The position numbers and the translations under genes were made by a program. Positions 8,472-17,522 of a stretch of DNA of 36,838 nucleotides are shown one piece after another. The number at the start of each line of letters is the position of its first letter. Within the stretch, counting starts at the first letter, position 1. Origin of the DNA: Planctomycetota bacterium (GTDB lineage: Bacteria > Planctomycetota > JAJSAM01); NCBI GenBank assembly GCA_024274785.1, contig JAJSAM010000076.1, forward strand, positions 1 to 36,838, written 5' to 3'. The notes under the pieces are model-generated. The model searched no databases, had not been told where the DNA came from, and was given only the letters and a program-made list of their open reading frames with translations.

Positions 8472-9902
8472 ATGCGGACCGTCCATCGCCTGTTGCTCGC
8501 GTTGATCATCCTGAACCTGTGGCCCTCCGCCGCCCGGGCCGACGTGGCTCTGCCCGGGGTTTTCTCCAACCACATGGTGCTGCAGCGCGGGCGGGAAGTC
8601 CGGGTCTTCGGAACGGCGAAACCCGGGGAGAAGGTGAGCGTCCGCTTTCGGGGGACCACGCGGAAGGCCGCGGCGGATGCGGCGGGCCGCTTCGAGGTGA
8701 TCCTGCCGGCAACCAGGGCCGGCGGACCCTTCGTCCTGACGGTGCGCGGCAGCTCGGGGCGCGGTCGAACCCTGAAGGACATCCTCGTCGGAGATGTCTG
8801 GCTCTGTTCGGGACAGTCGAACATGGTCTTCGCGATGGCCGGCTCCCGGGACTCCGGGGATGACATCGCGAACAGCTCGATTCCCGGCCTGCGGCTCTTC
8901 AGCGTTCCCTATCTCGCCACCCTGGATCCGCAAGAGCTGGTAAAGGGCGCCTGGAAGCCCGCCGAGCCCGCCACCGTTCGGCGGTTCACCGCGGTCGGCT
9001 TCTATTTCGGCCGGGAGATCAGGCGACGCGTAAAGGTCCCCATCGGGCTGATCCAGTCCGCGGTGGGCGGCACTCCCGCGGAAGCATGGACTCCCCTGCC
9101 GGCCCTGCAGTCCAGCGCGGCGGCCGAACCGCTGCTCGCACGCTGGAAAAAACTCATCGGGGACGGAACCGACGCGAAGCAGCGCCTGCACAAGAACCGC
9201 CCGGGAAACCTCTACAACGGCATGATCCACCCACTCCAAAGGCTCGGAATCCGCGGGGCGATCTGGTACCAGGGCGAGTCGAATGCGGGCGATCCGGAAC
9301 TCTACCGAACCCTCTTTCCCCTGATGATCGGAAGCTGGCGCGAGAGCTTCGGCCAGGGGGATTTCCCATTCTACTTCGTGCAACTCCCGAACTACCGCCG
9401 GCGACTTCCGGAGCCGGCCCCATCGAACTGGGCCCAACTCCGCGACGCCCAGTTCCACACGCTGAAGACGGTCGCCAGGTCCGGCATGGCCGTCACCATC
9501 GACATCGGGGAGGCCGGCAACATCCACCCGAAGAACAAGCGGGATGTGGGGATTCGCCTCGCCCGCATCGCGCTGGCCGAGGTCTATGGCCGGAAGGTGG
9601 TGAGCAGCGGTCCCCTCTTCGACAGTTTCGAGGTCAGGGGGAACGAAATCGTCCTCTCCTTCACCCACACCAACGGTGGTCTGAAGACGGCGACGGACGG
9701 TCCGCTCACCGGATTTGCCATAGCCGGTCCGGACCTGAAATTCCGCTGGGGCAACGCGAACATCCAAGGCGGGACCGTCGTCGTGAGCCACCCGGACATC
9801 CCCGCTCCAACGGCCGTACGATATGCGTGGGCCGACAATCCGGAGTGCAATCTCGTGAACGGGGAGGGCCTCCCGGCAAGCCCGTTCCAGACGAGCCCTT
9901 AG
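8472..9902 (+). CDS. Sialate O-acetylesterase family protein (SGNH/GDSL-like)
   Basis: Secreted esterase of 476 residues, predicted to remove O-acetyl groups from sialic acid or similar glycan sugars. A signal peptide covers residues 1-23 (cleavage after ARA). Mature sequence opens with the family hallmark PGVFSNHMVLQR. The nucleophile block is SGQSNMVF with Ser115, WYQGESNA forms a second conserved block, and NIHPKNK carries the likely catalytic His. Similar proteins are abundant in Planctomycetota and Bacteroidota that degrade host or algal glycans. Length is normal. Start ATG 8472 has a weak GAGGAT SD. The stop codon lies exactly at the edge of repeat element B. Confidence 0.87.
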   Translation: MRTVHRLLLALIILNLWPSAARADVALPGVFSNHMVLQRGREVRVFGTAKPGEKVSVRFRGTTRKAAADAAGRFEVILPATRAGGPFVLTVRGSSGRGRTLKDILVGDVWLCSGQSNMVFAMAGSRDSGDDIANSSIPGLRLFSVPYLATLDPQELVKGAWKPAEPATVRRFTAVGFYFGREIRRRVKVPIGLIQSAVGGTPAEAWTPLPALQSSAAAEPLLARWKKLIGDGTDAKQRLHKNRPGNLYNGMIHPLQRLGIRGAIWYQGESNAGDPELYRTLFPLMIGSWRESFGQGDFPFYFVQLPNYRRRLPEPAPSNWAQLRDAQFHTLKTVARSGMAVTIDIGEAGNIHPKNKRDVGIRLARIALAEVYGRKVVSSGPLFDSFEVRGNEIVLSFTHTNGGLKTATDGPLTGFAIAGPDLKFRWGNANIQGGTVVVSHPDIPAPTAVRYAWADNPECNLVNGEGLPASPFQTSP

Positions 9903-10061
9903 GGGCCGCGCAAGAGTAAGTTCGCAGGACCGAGAGCGCTGATGCGCCCGCCCGGCAAGGCGCGAGGAGCGCGCAACCTGACTGGTTTCAACCGACGGGC
10001 AACGCAGCTTGAGAGGATGCAGCAGCCCTCGAATCCCGAAGTTATTCTTGCGCGGGCCCTT
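9901..10061 (+). repeat. Palindromic intergenic element, complete copy B
   Basis: About 160 bp filling the whole gap between two convergent genes. The left end (9902-9924) and the right end (10037-10060) are inverted copies with the core GCGCAAGA; only about three positions differ. The interior shares CCGAGAGCGC, CAAGGCGCGAGGAGCGCGC, TGGTTTCAACC and CCTCGAAT with copies C and D. No open frame is present. It may be a non-autonomous mobile repeat or a bidirectional terminator. Confidence 0.8.
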
Positions 10062-12588
10062 ACCGCAGGGCCTCGATCGGGCTGACGTTCAGGGCCCGGG
10101 CGCTCGCCGCCACGCCACAGATCGCGGTGAGGATCCCGCATCCGATCGCGGCGATCGGCAGCGCCATCAGCGGCAGGGTCACCTCGAGCCCCACCACGTA
10201 CTCGAAGTAGGCGTGCGTGAGCAGGAGCGCTCCTGCCGCGCCGACGGCGCCCGCGACAAGGCCGGAGAGCCCGTACTCCGTGAGCAGGAGCACGGCGACG
10301 CCCGGTCTGGTGACACCGAGAGTCTTCAGCAGAGCCACTTCCCGCCCGCGTCGAAGGGCGGTCGCGGACACGGCCCCGGCGAGAATCGCGAGCCCCGCGA
10401 GAACGGAAAACGAACCGAGCAGGCGGATGCCGGCGGCAATACGCCCGAGCAGGTTGAGGAACTGCTCGAGAATCGGCCGGACCCGGAGCACGATGATCCC
10501 CGGGTACGCCGCGGCCAGGCGGTCCTGCAGTCCCGACTCGTTTTCTTCGGGCACCCGCGCATTCGCAACGTACAGGGCTGAAGTCTCATCGAGAAAGCCC
10601 GGCTCCACGACGAGGAAGAAGTTGATGGCGAAGCTCTCCCATTCGACCGAGCGGATGCTCGTCACGAAGAAGGTCAGCGGAACACCCTGAACATCGAACT
10701 CGATGCGGGAACCGATCTCCACACCGAGTCGCTCCGCGAACTGCTTCTCGACGCTCACTTCCGGGCGGCCGGGATCGCTCCAGAGGGCGCCTTCGACGAT
10801 CTCGTTGTCCTGTGGCAGGTCCCTGCGCCAGGTGAGCCTCTGCTCTCTCGTCAGGGTCCGGCGCGACCGGCCGGAGTCCTTCGCCTCCGACGCGAGGTCG
10901 TCGATCGACTCGCCGTCGATGCTCACTATCCTCGCGGTCACGACCGGCACCTGTCCCACCCAACGGGATCCGGCATCCAGAAGCTCCCTCCGGACGCCCT
11001 CCCGCTGGCCGGCCCGGATGTTCACCAGGAAGAAGGTGGGTGCGTCCGGTGGTATCCGTCCGAGGATGCCCTCGCGCATGCGGGTCTCGATCAGCCACAT
11101 GCCGGTCACGACCATCGTTCCGAGGCCCAGCGCAACGATGGCCCCGGTGGTTCCGGCGCCGGGACGGGCCAGCGCGGCCACGCCGTTTTTCAGGTAGGGC
11201 GGCAGGTACCGGCGCGGCAGGTGTCTCGCCGCGAAAGTGAGGGCCTTCGCGCAGAGGAACAGCACGCCGACGAGCACGGCGAACCCGGCGGTGAACCAGG
11301 CTGCGGGGCGGAACTCCCCGGCCTGGATCCACGCCGCCGCGAGCACTCCCAGGAGGAGCGCGACCGCAGCGGCGACCGCGGCGATCCGGTTCGGCGGGAG
11401 CGGCTCCGCGTCGGACCGCAGGACCCGCGCGGGAGGAACCCGCCAGATGGCGGTCAACGGAGGAAGCGCGAAGACGAGGGACATGCCGAGGCCGAGGCCG
11501 ATGCCCCGGAGAACCGCGCCCAGGGGGAAAACCGTGACGGCGACGCCGGGCAGGAGATCCGGCGCCGCGGTCCGCACCGCAAACGGCAGCGCGAGTCCCA
11601 CCGCCGCTCCCACCAGGCTGCCGACGAACGCCAGCAGGACGGTGTGGCCGAGAGAGAGGAAGAGAATCTGCGACGGCGTGAGTCCGAGACAGCGCATCAC
11701 CGCGATCGCCGGCGTACGGCTGACCAGCCACGCCCTCACGATCTGCGAGATCCCGATCCCGCCAACGACGAGTGACAGGAGCGCCACGAGGCCGACGAAC
11801 GCTTCCACCCGCCGCGTGGAGCGCCTTCCGCCCGGCCCCACCTCGTGATGGGTGTTGAAGTCGAGGTAGGCGGCACCGGGCACTTCGTCCTTGAGCCGGG
11901 TGATGAGGTCGTCGAGTTCCTCCCGGCTCATGGGGGTTTCGAGGGCGAAGTAGGAGCGGTACCGCGCGCGCACCCTGAAGCCCAGCAGACCGGTCCGGTC
12001 GAACCCTTCCCGGGCGAGGTAGATGCGCGGACCGATGAAGGAGGAGAACCCGAACCGACCGGGCTCTCTCGTGACCGAGGCCGCGATGCGGAAGGTCTTC
12101 CCTCCGACCCACAATTCATCCCCGGGCTTCAGGCCGAGTGAATCGAGCAGCGCCGCGGAGGCCACGACGGTATCGGCGGCGAGATGCCGCTCGAGCCCCC
12201 CCGGCGGATCGGTGACGACCTCTCCGTAGAGCGGATAGACACCCGAGACCGCATGGACCAGGGCAAGGCGGCTCCGTCTCGGCCCTCTGGCTTTCGCCAT
12301 CGCAACCAGGGAAGCGGTCTCGAGGACGTCACTTCGCCGGACCCCCGGGATTTCGTTCACCGCGGCGTAGAGTTCCGGGGGCAGTGGGCGCCCGGCGTCC
12401 ACGGTGAAGTCAGCGCCGAGAATCTCGCGGGACTTCGCCCGGAAGCCGGCCTGGATGCTCAGGGAGAGCGCTCCGGTGCCCACCACGGCCGCGACGCCGA
12501 TGGCCAGGCAGGCCACGAAATAGAGCATCCGCCCGCGCGATCCCCGGGACTCCCGGCCCATCCAGCGAAGATAGGTCAGGACGTTCAC
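10060..12588 (-). CDS. YbbP-like FtsX-family ABC transporter permease
   Basis: Inner-membrane permease of 842 residues. An N-terminal helix (about 22-44) is followed by a periplasmic domain, then a block of helices, a second large periplasmic domain and a final FtsX-type helix bundle. This duplicated layout and the length match the YbbP/LolC-like exporter family (E. coli YbbP is about 800 residues). The ends carry the typical LKTLGVTRPGV and AREV-type coupling sequence before the last helices. GTG start at 12588 overlaps the stop of the ATPase gene by GTGA. The pair probably exports or extracts a lipid, lipoprotein or small molecule; the substrate is unknown. The TAA stop lies at the edge of repeat B. 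Confidence 0.85.
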   Translation of the reverse strand: MNVLTYLRWMGRESRGSRGRMLYFVACLAIGVAAVVGTGALSLSIQAGFRAKSREILGADFTVDAGRPLPPELYAAVNEIPGVRRSDVLETASLVAMAKARGPRRSRLALVHAVSGVYPLYGEVVTDPPGGLERHLAADTVVASAALLDSLGLKPGDELWVGGKTFRIAASVTREPGRFGFSSFIGPRIYLAREGFDRTGLLGFRVRARYRSYFALETPMSREELDDLITRLKDEVPGAAYLDFNTHHEVGPGGRRSTRRVEAFVGLVALLSLVVGGIGISQIVRAWLVSRTPAIAVMRCLGLTPSQILFLSLGHTVLLAFVGSLVGAAVGLALPFAVRTAAPDLLPGVAVTVFPLGAVLRGIGLGLGMSLVFALPPLTAIWRVPPARVLRSDAEPLPPNRIAAVAAAVALLLGVLAAAWIQAGEFRPAAWFTAGFAVLVGVLFLCAKALTFAARHLPRRYLPPYLKNGVAALARPGAGTTGAIVALGLGTMVVTGMWLIETRMREGILGRIPPDAPTFFLVNIRAGQREGVRRELLDAGSRWVGQVPVVTARIVSIDGESIDDLASEAKDSGRSRRTLTREQRLTWRRDLPQDNEIVEGALWSDPGRPEVSVEKQFAERLGVEIGSRIEFDVQGVPLTFFVTSIRSVEWESFAINFFLVVEPGFLDETSALYVANARVPEENESGLQDRLAAAYPGIIVLRVRPILEQFLNLLGRIAAGIRLLGSFSVLAGLAILAGAVSATALRRGREVALLKTLGVTRPGVAVLLLTEYGLSGLVAGAVGAAGALLLTHAYFEYVVGLEVTLPLMALPIAAIGCGILTAICGVAASARALNVSPIEALR

Positions 12589-13274
12589 GCGGTGACCTCT
12601 TCGCGCTCGATCCGGCCGGCCCGGAGGTGGATCCGCCGCTCGGCCAGAGCCGCCACCTGGGGGTCGTGGGTGACCAGCACCAGGGTCACGCCGGACCGCT
12701 CCCGAAGCCCGATGAGGAGGTCGAGCGCCTCCCCGCCGGTGGCACTGTCGAGGTTTCCGGTCGGCTCGTCGGCGAGAAGCAGACGGGGGCCGGGCGCGAA
12801 CGCGCGAGCGAGAGCCACACGCTGCTGCTCACCACCGGAAAGCTGGCTTGGATAGTGATGCGTACGGCCGCTGAGACCGACGCGATCGAGGAGGTCCGCG
12901 GCGCGCTCCCGCGCATACTTCGTCCCGGTGAGTTCGAGTGGAAGGAGCACGTTCTCCAGCGCGGTGAGGTTGCCGAGGAGTTGGAAGTTCTGGAAAACGA
13001 ATCCGACGCGCCGGCGGCGGAGCCTGGCGAGCTCGTCCTCGCTCATGGTTTCGAGTGGCCGGCCGTCGAGCAGCACGCTGCCCTCAGTGGGTCGGTCGAG
13101 GCCGGCCATCAGGCCGAGGAGCGTGGACTTGCCGCTGCCGGACGGACCGAGGATCGCCAGGAAATCGCCCGTGGGTATGATCAGATCGATCCCATCGAGA
13201 ATCGTCAGGGTGCGCTCACCGGACGGCAGGCGCTTCACGAGTTGCCGGCACTCCACGTGGGGCAGATCGGTCAT
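12585..13274 (-). CDS. LolD/YbbA-like ABC transporter ATPase
   Basis: Cytoplasmic ATPase of 229 residues for the downstream permease. It has Walker A GPSGSGKST, signature LSGGEQQRVALARAF, Walker B LLLADEPTGNLD and the H-loop VTHD, the form typical of the MacB/LolD/YbbA group. SD AAGGAG precedes ATG 13274 at good distance. Pairing with an 842-residue duplicated permease favours the YbbA-YbbP type over true LolCDE, where two permeases are separate. Confidence 0.92.
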   Translation of the reverse strand: MTDLPHVECRQLVKRLPSGERTLTILDGIDLIIPTGDFLAILGPSGSGKSTLLGLMAGLDRPTEGSVLLDGRPLETMSEDELARLRRRRVGFVFQNFQLLGNLTALENVLLPLELTGTKYARERAADLLDRVGLSGRTHHYPSQLSGGEQQRVALARAFAPGPRLLLADEPTGNLDSATGGEALDLLIGLRERSGVTLVLVTHDPQVAALAERRIHLRAGRIEREEVTA

Positions 13275-13782
13275 GGGTACGGCTCCTTCGACGGGATCCG
13301 TCGATCATGAGGAAGCTGCGAGTATAGGGAACTTCGGGAGCGCCACACCCAATCGCCGGAGCCCCCCCCACCGCAACCGGATGGCCGGGCCCGGTGTTCC
13401 TCGGACCAAGAGCCGACTGGATGGGCGACCTGCGCGCTCCGTCCCTCGTCATGGCGCCGCGAGCAAGGATCCACGGAGGCTGCTTCTCCATCCCGGAGAT
13501 GCAAAGGGCTTCTCTGGAAATAAGTGCGACCGTTGCACCGAGAGCGCCGCCGCGCCCGAGAAAGCAAGGCGCGAGGAGGGCGCAACCTTACTGGTTTCAA
13601 CCAACGAGCAACAAAGCGTAGCGGGATGCAGCGGCCCTCGAATGCAGCAGTTGTTTCCAGACGGGCCCAAAGGGTGCCGACATGAGCCGAAGCGAATGGC
13701 CACCCGGGCATCTGCGTGAACAGGAGAGCAACGCGCCCGGAAAGACCGAAGACCGAAGATCGAAGACCGGGGCCACCCCGGT
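13275..13782. other. Gene-free stretch holding repeat copy C
   Basis: Just over 500 bp between two leftward genes with no convincing reading frame. It holds the promoter side of the ATPase gene (13275-13330), repeat copy C (13505-13668), and at 13743-13770 four tandem 7-bp units of the form AGACCGA with two changes. Nothing else is recognised. Confidence 0.6.
13505..13668 (+). repeat. Palindromic intergenic element, copy C
   Basis: This copy is close to copy D read on the other strand (about 85-90 percent by eye over the full length) and more distant from B. Its own ends (13505-13528 and 13644-13668) are inverted copies built on the core CTGGAAA, different from the GCGCAAGA core of copy B. 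It lies about 115 bp beyond the stop of the large TPR gene. Confidence 0.78.
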
Positions 13783-16700
13783 TCACCGAGGCGTCCTGAG
13801 CCGCCGCTCGATCTCCTCCGCGAGGCCGCTCGCAATCCGTCCCCGCAGCGGTTCGTATGCGCTTCGGGCCTCATCGCCGCGCCCCGTCCCGAGCAGGGCG
13901 AGCACGAGGATGGCCCGGCTGTCGGGGAGAGATGACTCGTTCACGGCAGTTCGCAGGAGGGGGAGCGCTTCATCCGCCCGGCCGGCCCGACAGAGAACGT
14001 AGCCCCGCACGAACTTCACCTCGGCGACATCGGGGAGCACTTCAATCGCCCTCGCCGAGAGCTCGAGCGCCCGGTCGAGGTCGCCGTCTTCCGCGAGCAA
14101 CCGGGCGAGATTCGTGAGCACGAGTGGATGGCGGGGGGCGACGCCGATCGCGATCTCATATGCCTTCAGGGCCTCCGCTCTCCGTCCCAGAACCTCCTCG
14201 ATACTGCCGAGGACGAACTGGGACGCCGCGTCTTCCGGATCGATCTCCACGGCCCGGAGCGCATGCGGGTACGCCCTTTCGGCACCCTCTTCCGCAAGGA
14301 GCATCCCGGTCAGGGCGGTGCGCGCCTCGAGCAGGTCCGGATCACGGTCCACGGCCCGGAGCAGGTATTTTCCGGCCAGCCGCACGTCCCCGGCGAGGTA
14401 GAGCGTGCGGCCCGCCAGCGCGAGAGCTCGAGCGTCCGGCGCGTCTTCCCGGGTGAACGCGACCGCAATCCGGGCCGCCGCGGCGGGCCCTTTGAGCGCA
14501 AGCTCCGCCCGAACCAGAAGCTCCCGCGCAGCGTGCTCCACCCCTCCCGCCGCCAGAGCCTCTCTCGCAAGCGCCGCCGCCCGGCCGGGCTCCCCGAGTT
14601 CCAGGTGAATCTCACCGTGCAGCACCATCGCGGCCGCATCCGGCGAGTGCGCTTCAAGGTGCGCGGCGAAAATGGAAGCCGCGCGTTCCGGTTGTCCCCC
14701 CTCGTACAGGGCCCGGAAGAGGGCAAAGAAGGCAGGTTCCCAGTCGGGGGCGGCCTGGTAGGCCTTCTCGAAGGACGCGAGGCCTGATTCCGGTTTTCCA
14801 AGCCGGGTCTCGAGCCGTCCCCGGTGCAACCAGCCGAGGGGAGACTCCGGCCGTAGACTGGTCAGGCGAGTGGCGGCGGCCAATGCCCCGGCCAGGTCGC
14901 CCTCCTCGAGCCGGACGGCCAACTCCTCCGCCGGGATCAGCAATTTCGCCGCCTCGGTCAGTCCAATTTCTTCGAGCGCTTTCCGGCCACCTTCATACTC
15001 ACCCCGGGCGAGGTGCAACCGCGCGGACGCCACCTGCCACCGGCGAGCGCGGGGTCCACGCCCCACGGCTCTCCTGAGAGCGCTCGCGGCCCCCGGGAGA
15101 TCACGGCTCGTCACCAACTCGTTCGCGGCGGCCACGTCGAGGTAGGCGATCAGCCCCCGCGCCCTCCGACGACCCGGCCCCCGGACCAGGACCGTCTCCA
15201 GGTGGCTCCTGGCGGCGGCCGCCTCACCCCGGCGGAGCAGCGCGTAGGCCATGAGGAGGTGCGCCTCCCCGTCGCCGGGGTCTCCGGCAATCGCCTCCGC
15301 TGCCGCATTCACCGCGGTGTCCACGTCTCCGTCCGCAAAGGCGAAGTACCCCCTGATGAGGCCGAGGCGAGGGATCCCCGCCTGGTTCTTCTCCGCCTCG
15401 ATCTCTTTTCGAATCGACTTCGCTCGCGAGCCGAGCGGAGCGGACCGGAGATCCGAAAGGGCGTTCCGGGAGAGGATTCTCAGGTTCTCCGGCCACCGAA
15501 GACGTGCTCTTCCGAGCCATCCCGCCGCGAGGGAGTTGTCGGAACGTCCCAGTCGGGAGACGAGCGCGAGCAGCGCATCCGGCCCCCCCCCGGCTCCTTC
15601 TCCGAAGATCAACTCCTCCGCCTCCTCCTCGCGCCCATCCTTGATCCGCCAGGTCGCCAGCAGAGCGCGCGCCGGGGGCTGCTGCTCGTAGCTCCCCAGC
15701 GCCTCTTCCGCCAGGACGTGGCGCCCGAGATGACGAAGGCCCCGGGCACGCAGCAGGACGAGGCTCAGGTCCGATTTCCCTTCGAGCAGGGCCACCGCCT
15801 CCCCGGTCCGCGAGAGGGTGAGGAGCGCGCGAGCCCTGATCCGCAGAAACGGCACCGATTCCGCCAGGGGGCCCGCCCGGTCGACCAGCTCGAGGGTCTT
15901 CCGAGGGCGCCCGATCGAGCCCGCCGCCGCCGCCAGGTCCTCGACCAGGTCGGGGCGCAACGGCTCACGGGAAGTCAGGGCCAGATCGATCGCCTTTCGC
16001 GGTCGCCCTTCCTCGAGTGCGATCCGCACCCGGGTCCGGCAGACGATCGGGCTCCGGTTCCTGGCGGGGACACGACCGATGAGCTTCCGCGCCCTTCCGA
16101 TATCGCCACCAAGAAGGGCGGCGCGGGCGCGGCAGGCGTGGAACATGGCCTCGTTCACTCCACTCATGGCCAGCATTCGATCAATCCGGGCGGCGATTTC
16201 CGGGTCGGCGCGTCCCCGTCGCTCCAGAGCGAGCAGCAACGCGTCGGCTCCGGCCAGCAGGATGTCCGGGCGGTCCGGCCAGCGCTCCGGAATCGCCGCC
16301 AATGCCGCGCCGGCCTCTTTCAACAGGCCGCGGTCCAGGAGGGCATGGATCCCCGCGAGCTTCAGTGCGGGGTCGTCGGGCCACGCCTCGGTCACGACCA
16401 GGGCCTCCTCGGGGCGACGGGCCGCGCGGAGAAGGCGGGCCCGGGTGAGCGCCCCCTCCCGGGAGGCGTCTCCGGCGACCACCGACAGCGCTTCCTCGAA
16501 CCGTCCCTGCCGGCCGAGATGCACCGCTCGCGCGCGCCGCAGTGCGAAGCCGGGCTCCGCAATCGAGGCGAACAGCCGCTCGGCCTCGGCCTCATCCCCG
16601 GAGTCGAGGAGAGGGAGCAGGACCGCCACCGGACCGGGCTCGCCCGGAAACTTTCCGACTTCCGCAAAGGCCGCGCGAAGCGCCTCCTCCGGGCGACCGA

Positions 16701-17466
16701 GGCCATCGAGAAACGCCACGTAGCGAGCACCGCGGAGATCCCCGGCTTCGTATGCCTCCCGAAGCAGCTCCACCGTCCGGTCCACGGCGCCCGGCGCTCC
16801 CCGATCCGGCGAAATGGTCGCCAGGAGCGCCCGCGTGTCGAGGTGACCGGGGTCGTGGCTCTTCGCCCGCCCGAGTTCCTCCATCGCCTCGTCACGCAGC
16901 CCGAGCCGGTATGCCGCGACGCCGGCGGCATGGCGCACGGTGAAATCATCCGCACCGTTCCTGATCGCCTCTCGGGCCAGCGCGCGCGCCGATGCCCAGT
17001 CTCCGCCGCCGAGCCGGACATGGGCGAGCAGGGCATTGGCGCGAGGATGCTGCGGAGAGCGCTCGAGTACCTCCTCGAGAATCACCTCCGCCTCCCCGGG
17101 ACGATCGAGGAAAATCAGGCACTCCGCGGTCTGCACCGCGATCACCGGGTTCCCGGGTTTCTCGGCCCGGAGGCGCTTCAGGTGGATGTGGGCCTGCTCG
17201 TACTCTCCGTTTGCGCAGAGGCTCGCGGCCAACTTCCACTCACGTTGGAAGCGCTCTTCGTCGCTCACGCGCAGCAGACGGTACGAAAGAAGCACCCCGA
17301 CTCCGCCGAGGATGCAGAGGACGAGGAGCGCGCGGCGGCTGAGAAATCGCCGGAGGCCCCGGCGCCTCCGGTGCCCCCCGGGATGGCAGGCCGCGCAATG
17401 CCCCTCCCGGATGGGACTTCCACAACGCAGGCAGACGGAACTCTGCTCCGGAGTGCTGCGGGCCAT
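13783..17466 (-). CDS. Very large zinc-ribbon, membrane-anchored TPR protein
   Basis: A 1227-residue protein. The N-terminus has a zinc ribbon (CLRC then CAAC, about residues 12-28), then one membrane helix (about 45-62), then well over a thousand residues of TPR-like repeats rich in A, L, R and E. The topology is probably a cytoplasmic zinc ribbon with the TPR array in the periplasm. The start is set at ATG 17466 because GGAGAGG lies nine bases before it; the upstream ATG 17484 has no SD. It resembles the large TPR scaffolds that accompany polysaccharide export or exosortase/PEP-CTERM systems, and a PEP-CTERM protein is encoded 1.6 kb away; this link is inference. It diverges from the next TPR gene with only 56 bp between starts. 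Confidence 0.78.
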   Translation of the reverse strand: MARSTPEQSSVCLRCGSPIREGHCAACHPGGHRRRRGLRRFLSRRALLVLCILGGVGVLLSYRLLRVSDEERFQREWKLAASLCANGEYEQAHIHLKRLRAEKPGNPVIAVQTAECLIFLDRPGEAEVILEEVLERSPQHPRANALLAHVRLGGGDWASARALAREAIRNGADDFTVRHAAGVAAYRLGLRDEAMEELGRAKSHDPGHLDTRALLATISPDRGAPGAVDRTVELLREAYEAGDLRGARYVAFLDGLGRPEEALRAAFAEVGKFPGEPGPVAVLLPLLDSGDEAEAERLFASIAEPGFALRRARAVHLGRQGRFEEALSVVAGDASREGALTRARLLRAARRPEEALVVTEAWPDDPALKLAGIHALLDRGLLKEAGAALAAIPERWPDRPDILLAGADALLLALERRGRADPEIAARIDRMLAMSGVNEAMFHACRARAALLGGDIGRARKLIGRVPARNRSPIVCRTRVRIALEEGRPRKAIDLALTSREPLRPDLVEDLAAAAGSIGRPRKTLELVDRAGPLAESVPFLRIRARALLTLSRTGEAVALLEGKSDLSLVLLRARGLRHLGRHVLAEEALGSYEQQPPARALLATWRIKDGREEEAEELIFGEGAGGGPDALLALVSRLGRSDNSLAAGWLGRARLRWPENLRILSRNALSDLRSAPLGSRAKSIRKEIEAEKNQAGIPRLGLIRGYFAFADGDVDTAVNAAAEAIAGDPGDGEAHLLMAYALLRRGEAAAARSHLETVLVRGPGRRRARGLIAYLDVAAANELVTSRDLPGAASALRRAVGRGPRARRWQVASARLHLARGEYEGGRKALEEIGLTEAAKLLIPAEELAVRLEEGDLAGALAAATRLTSLRPESPLGWLHRGRLETRLGKPESGLASFEKAYQAAPDWEPAFFALFRALYEGGQPERAASIFAAHLEAHSPDAAAMVLHGEIHLELGEPGRAAALAREALAAGGVEHAARELLVRAELALKGPAAAARIAVAFTREDAPDARALALAGRTLYLAGDVRLAGKYLLRAVDRDPDLLEARTALTGMLLAEEGAERAYPHALRAVEIDPEDAASQFVLGSIEEVLGRRAEALKAYEIAIGVAPRHPLVLTNLARLLAEDGDLDRALELSARAIEVLPDVAEVKFVRGYVLCRAGRADEALPLLRTAVNESSLPDSRAILVLALLGTGRGDEARSAYEPLRGRIASGLAEEIERRLRTPR

Positions 17467-17507
17467 TTGGTCGTGCCTCTCCACTGGTCTCGGCGAGTCT
17501 TCGACCC

Positions 17508-17513
17508 TATACT
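17508..17513 (+). promoter_or_regulatory. Possible -10 box, leaderless start
   Basis: TATACT lies nine bases before the ATG at 17523, and no Shine-Dalgarno sequence is present. If this is the -10 box, the transcript would start within a few bases of the start codon. No good -35 is seen. Confidence 0.35.
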
Positions 17514-17522
17514 GCCCCCCTC

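Noticed and set aside
13743..13770. Four tandem AGACCGA units
   Set aside because: Too short and imperfect for a CRISPR or a functional satellite; noted inside the gene-free stretch only.
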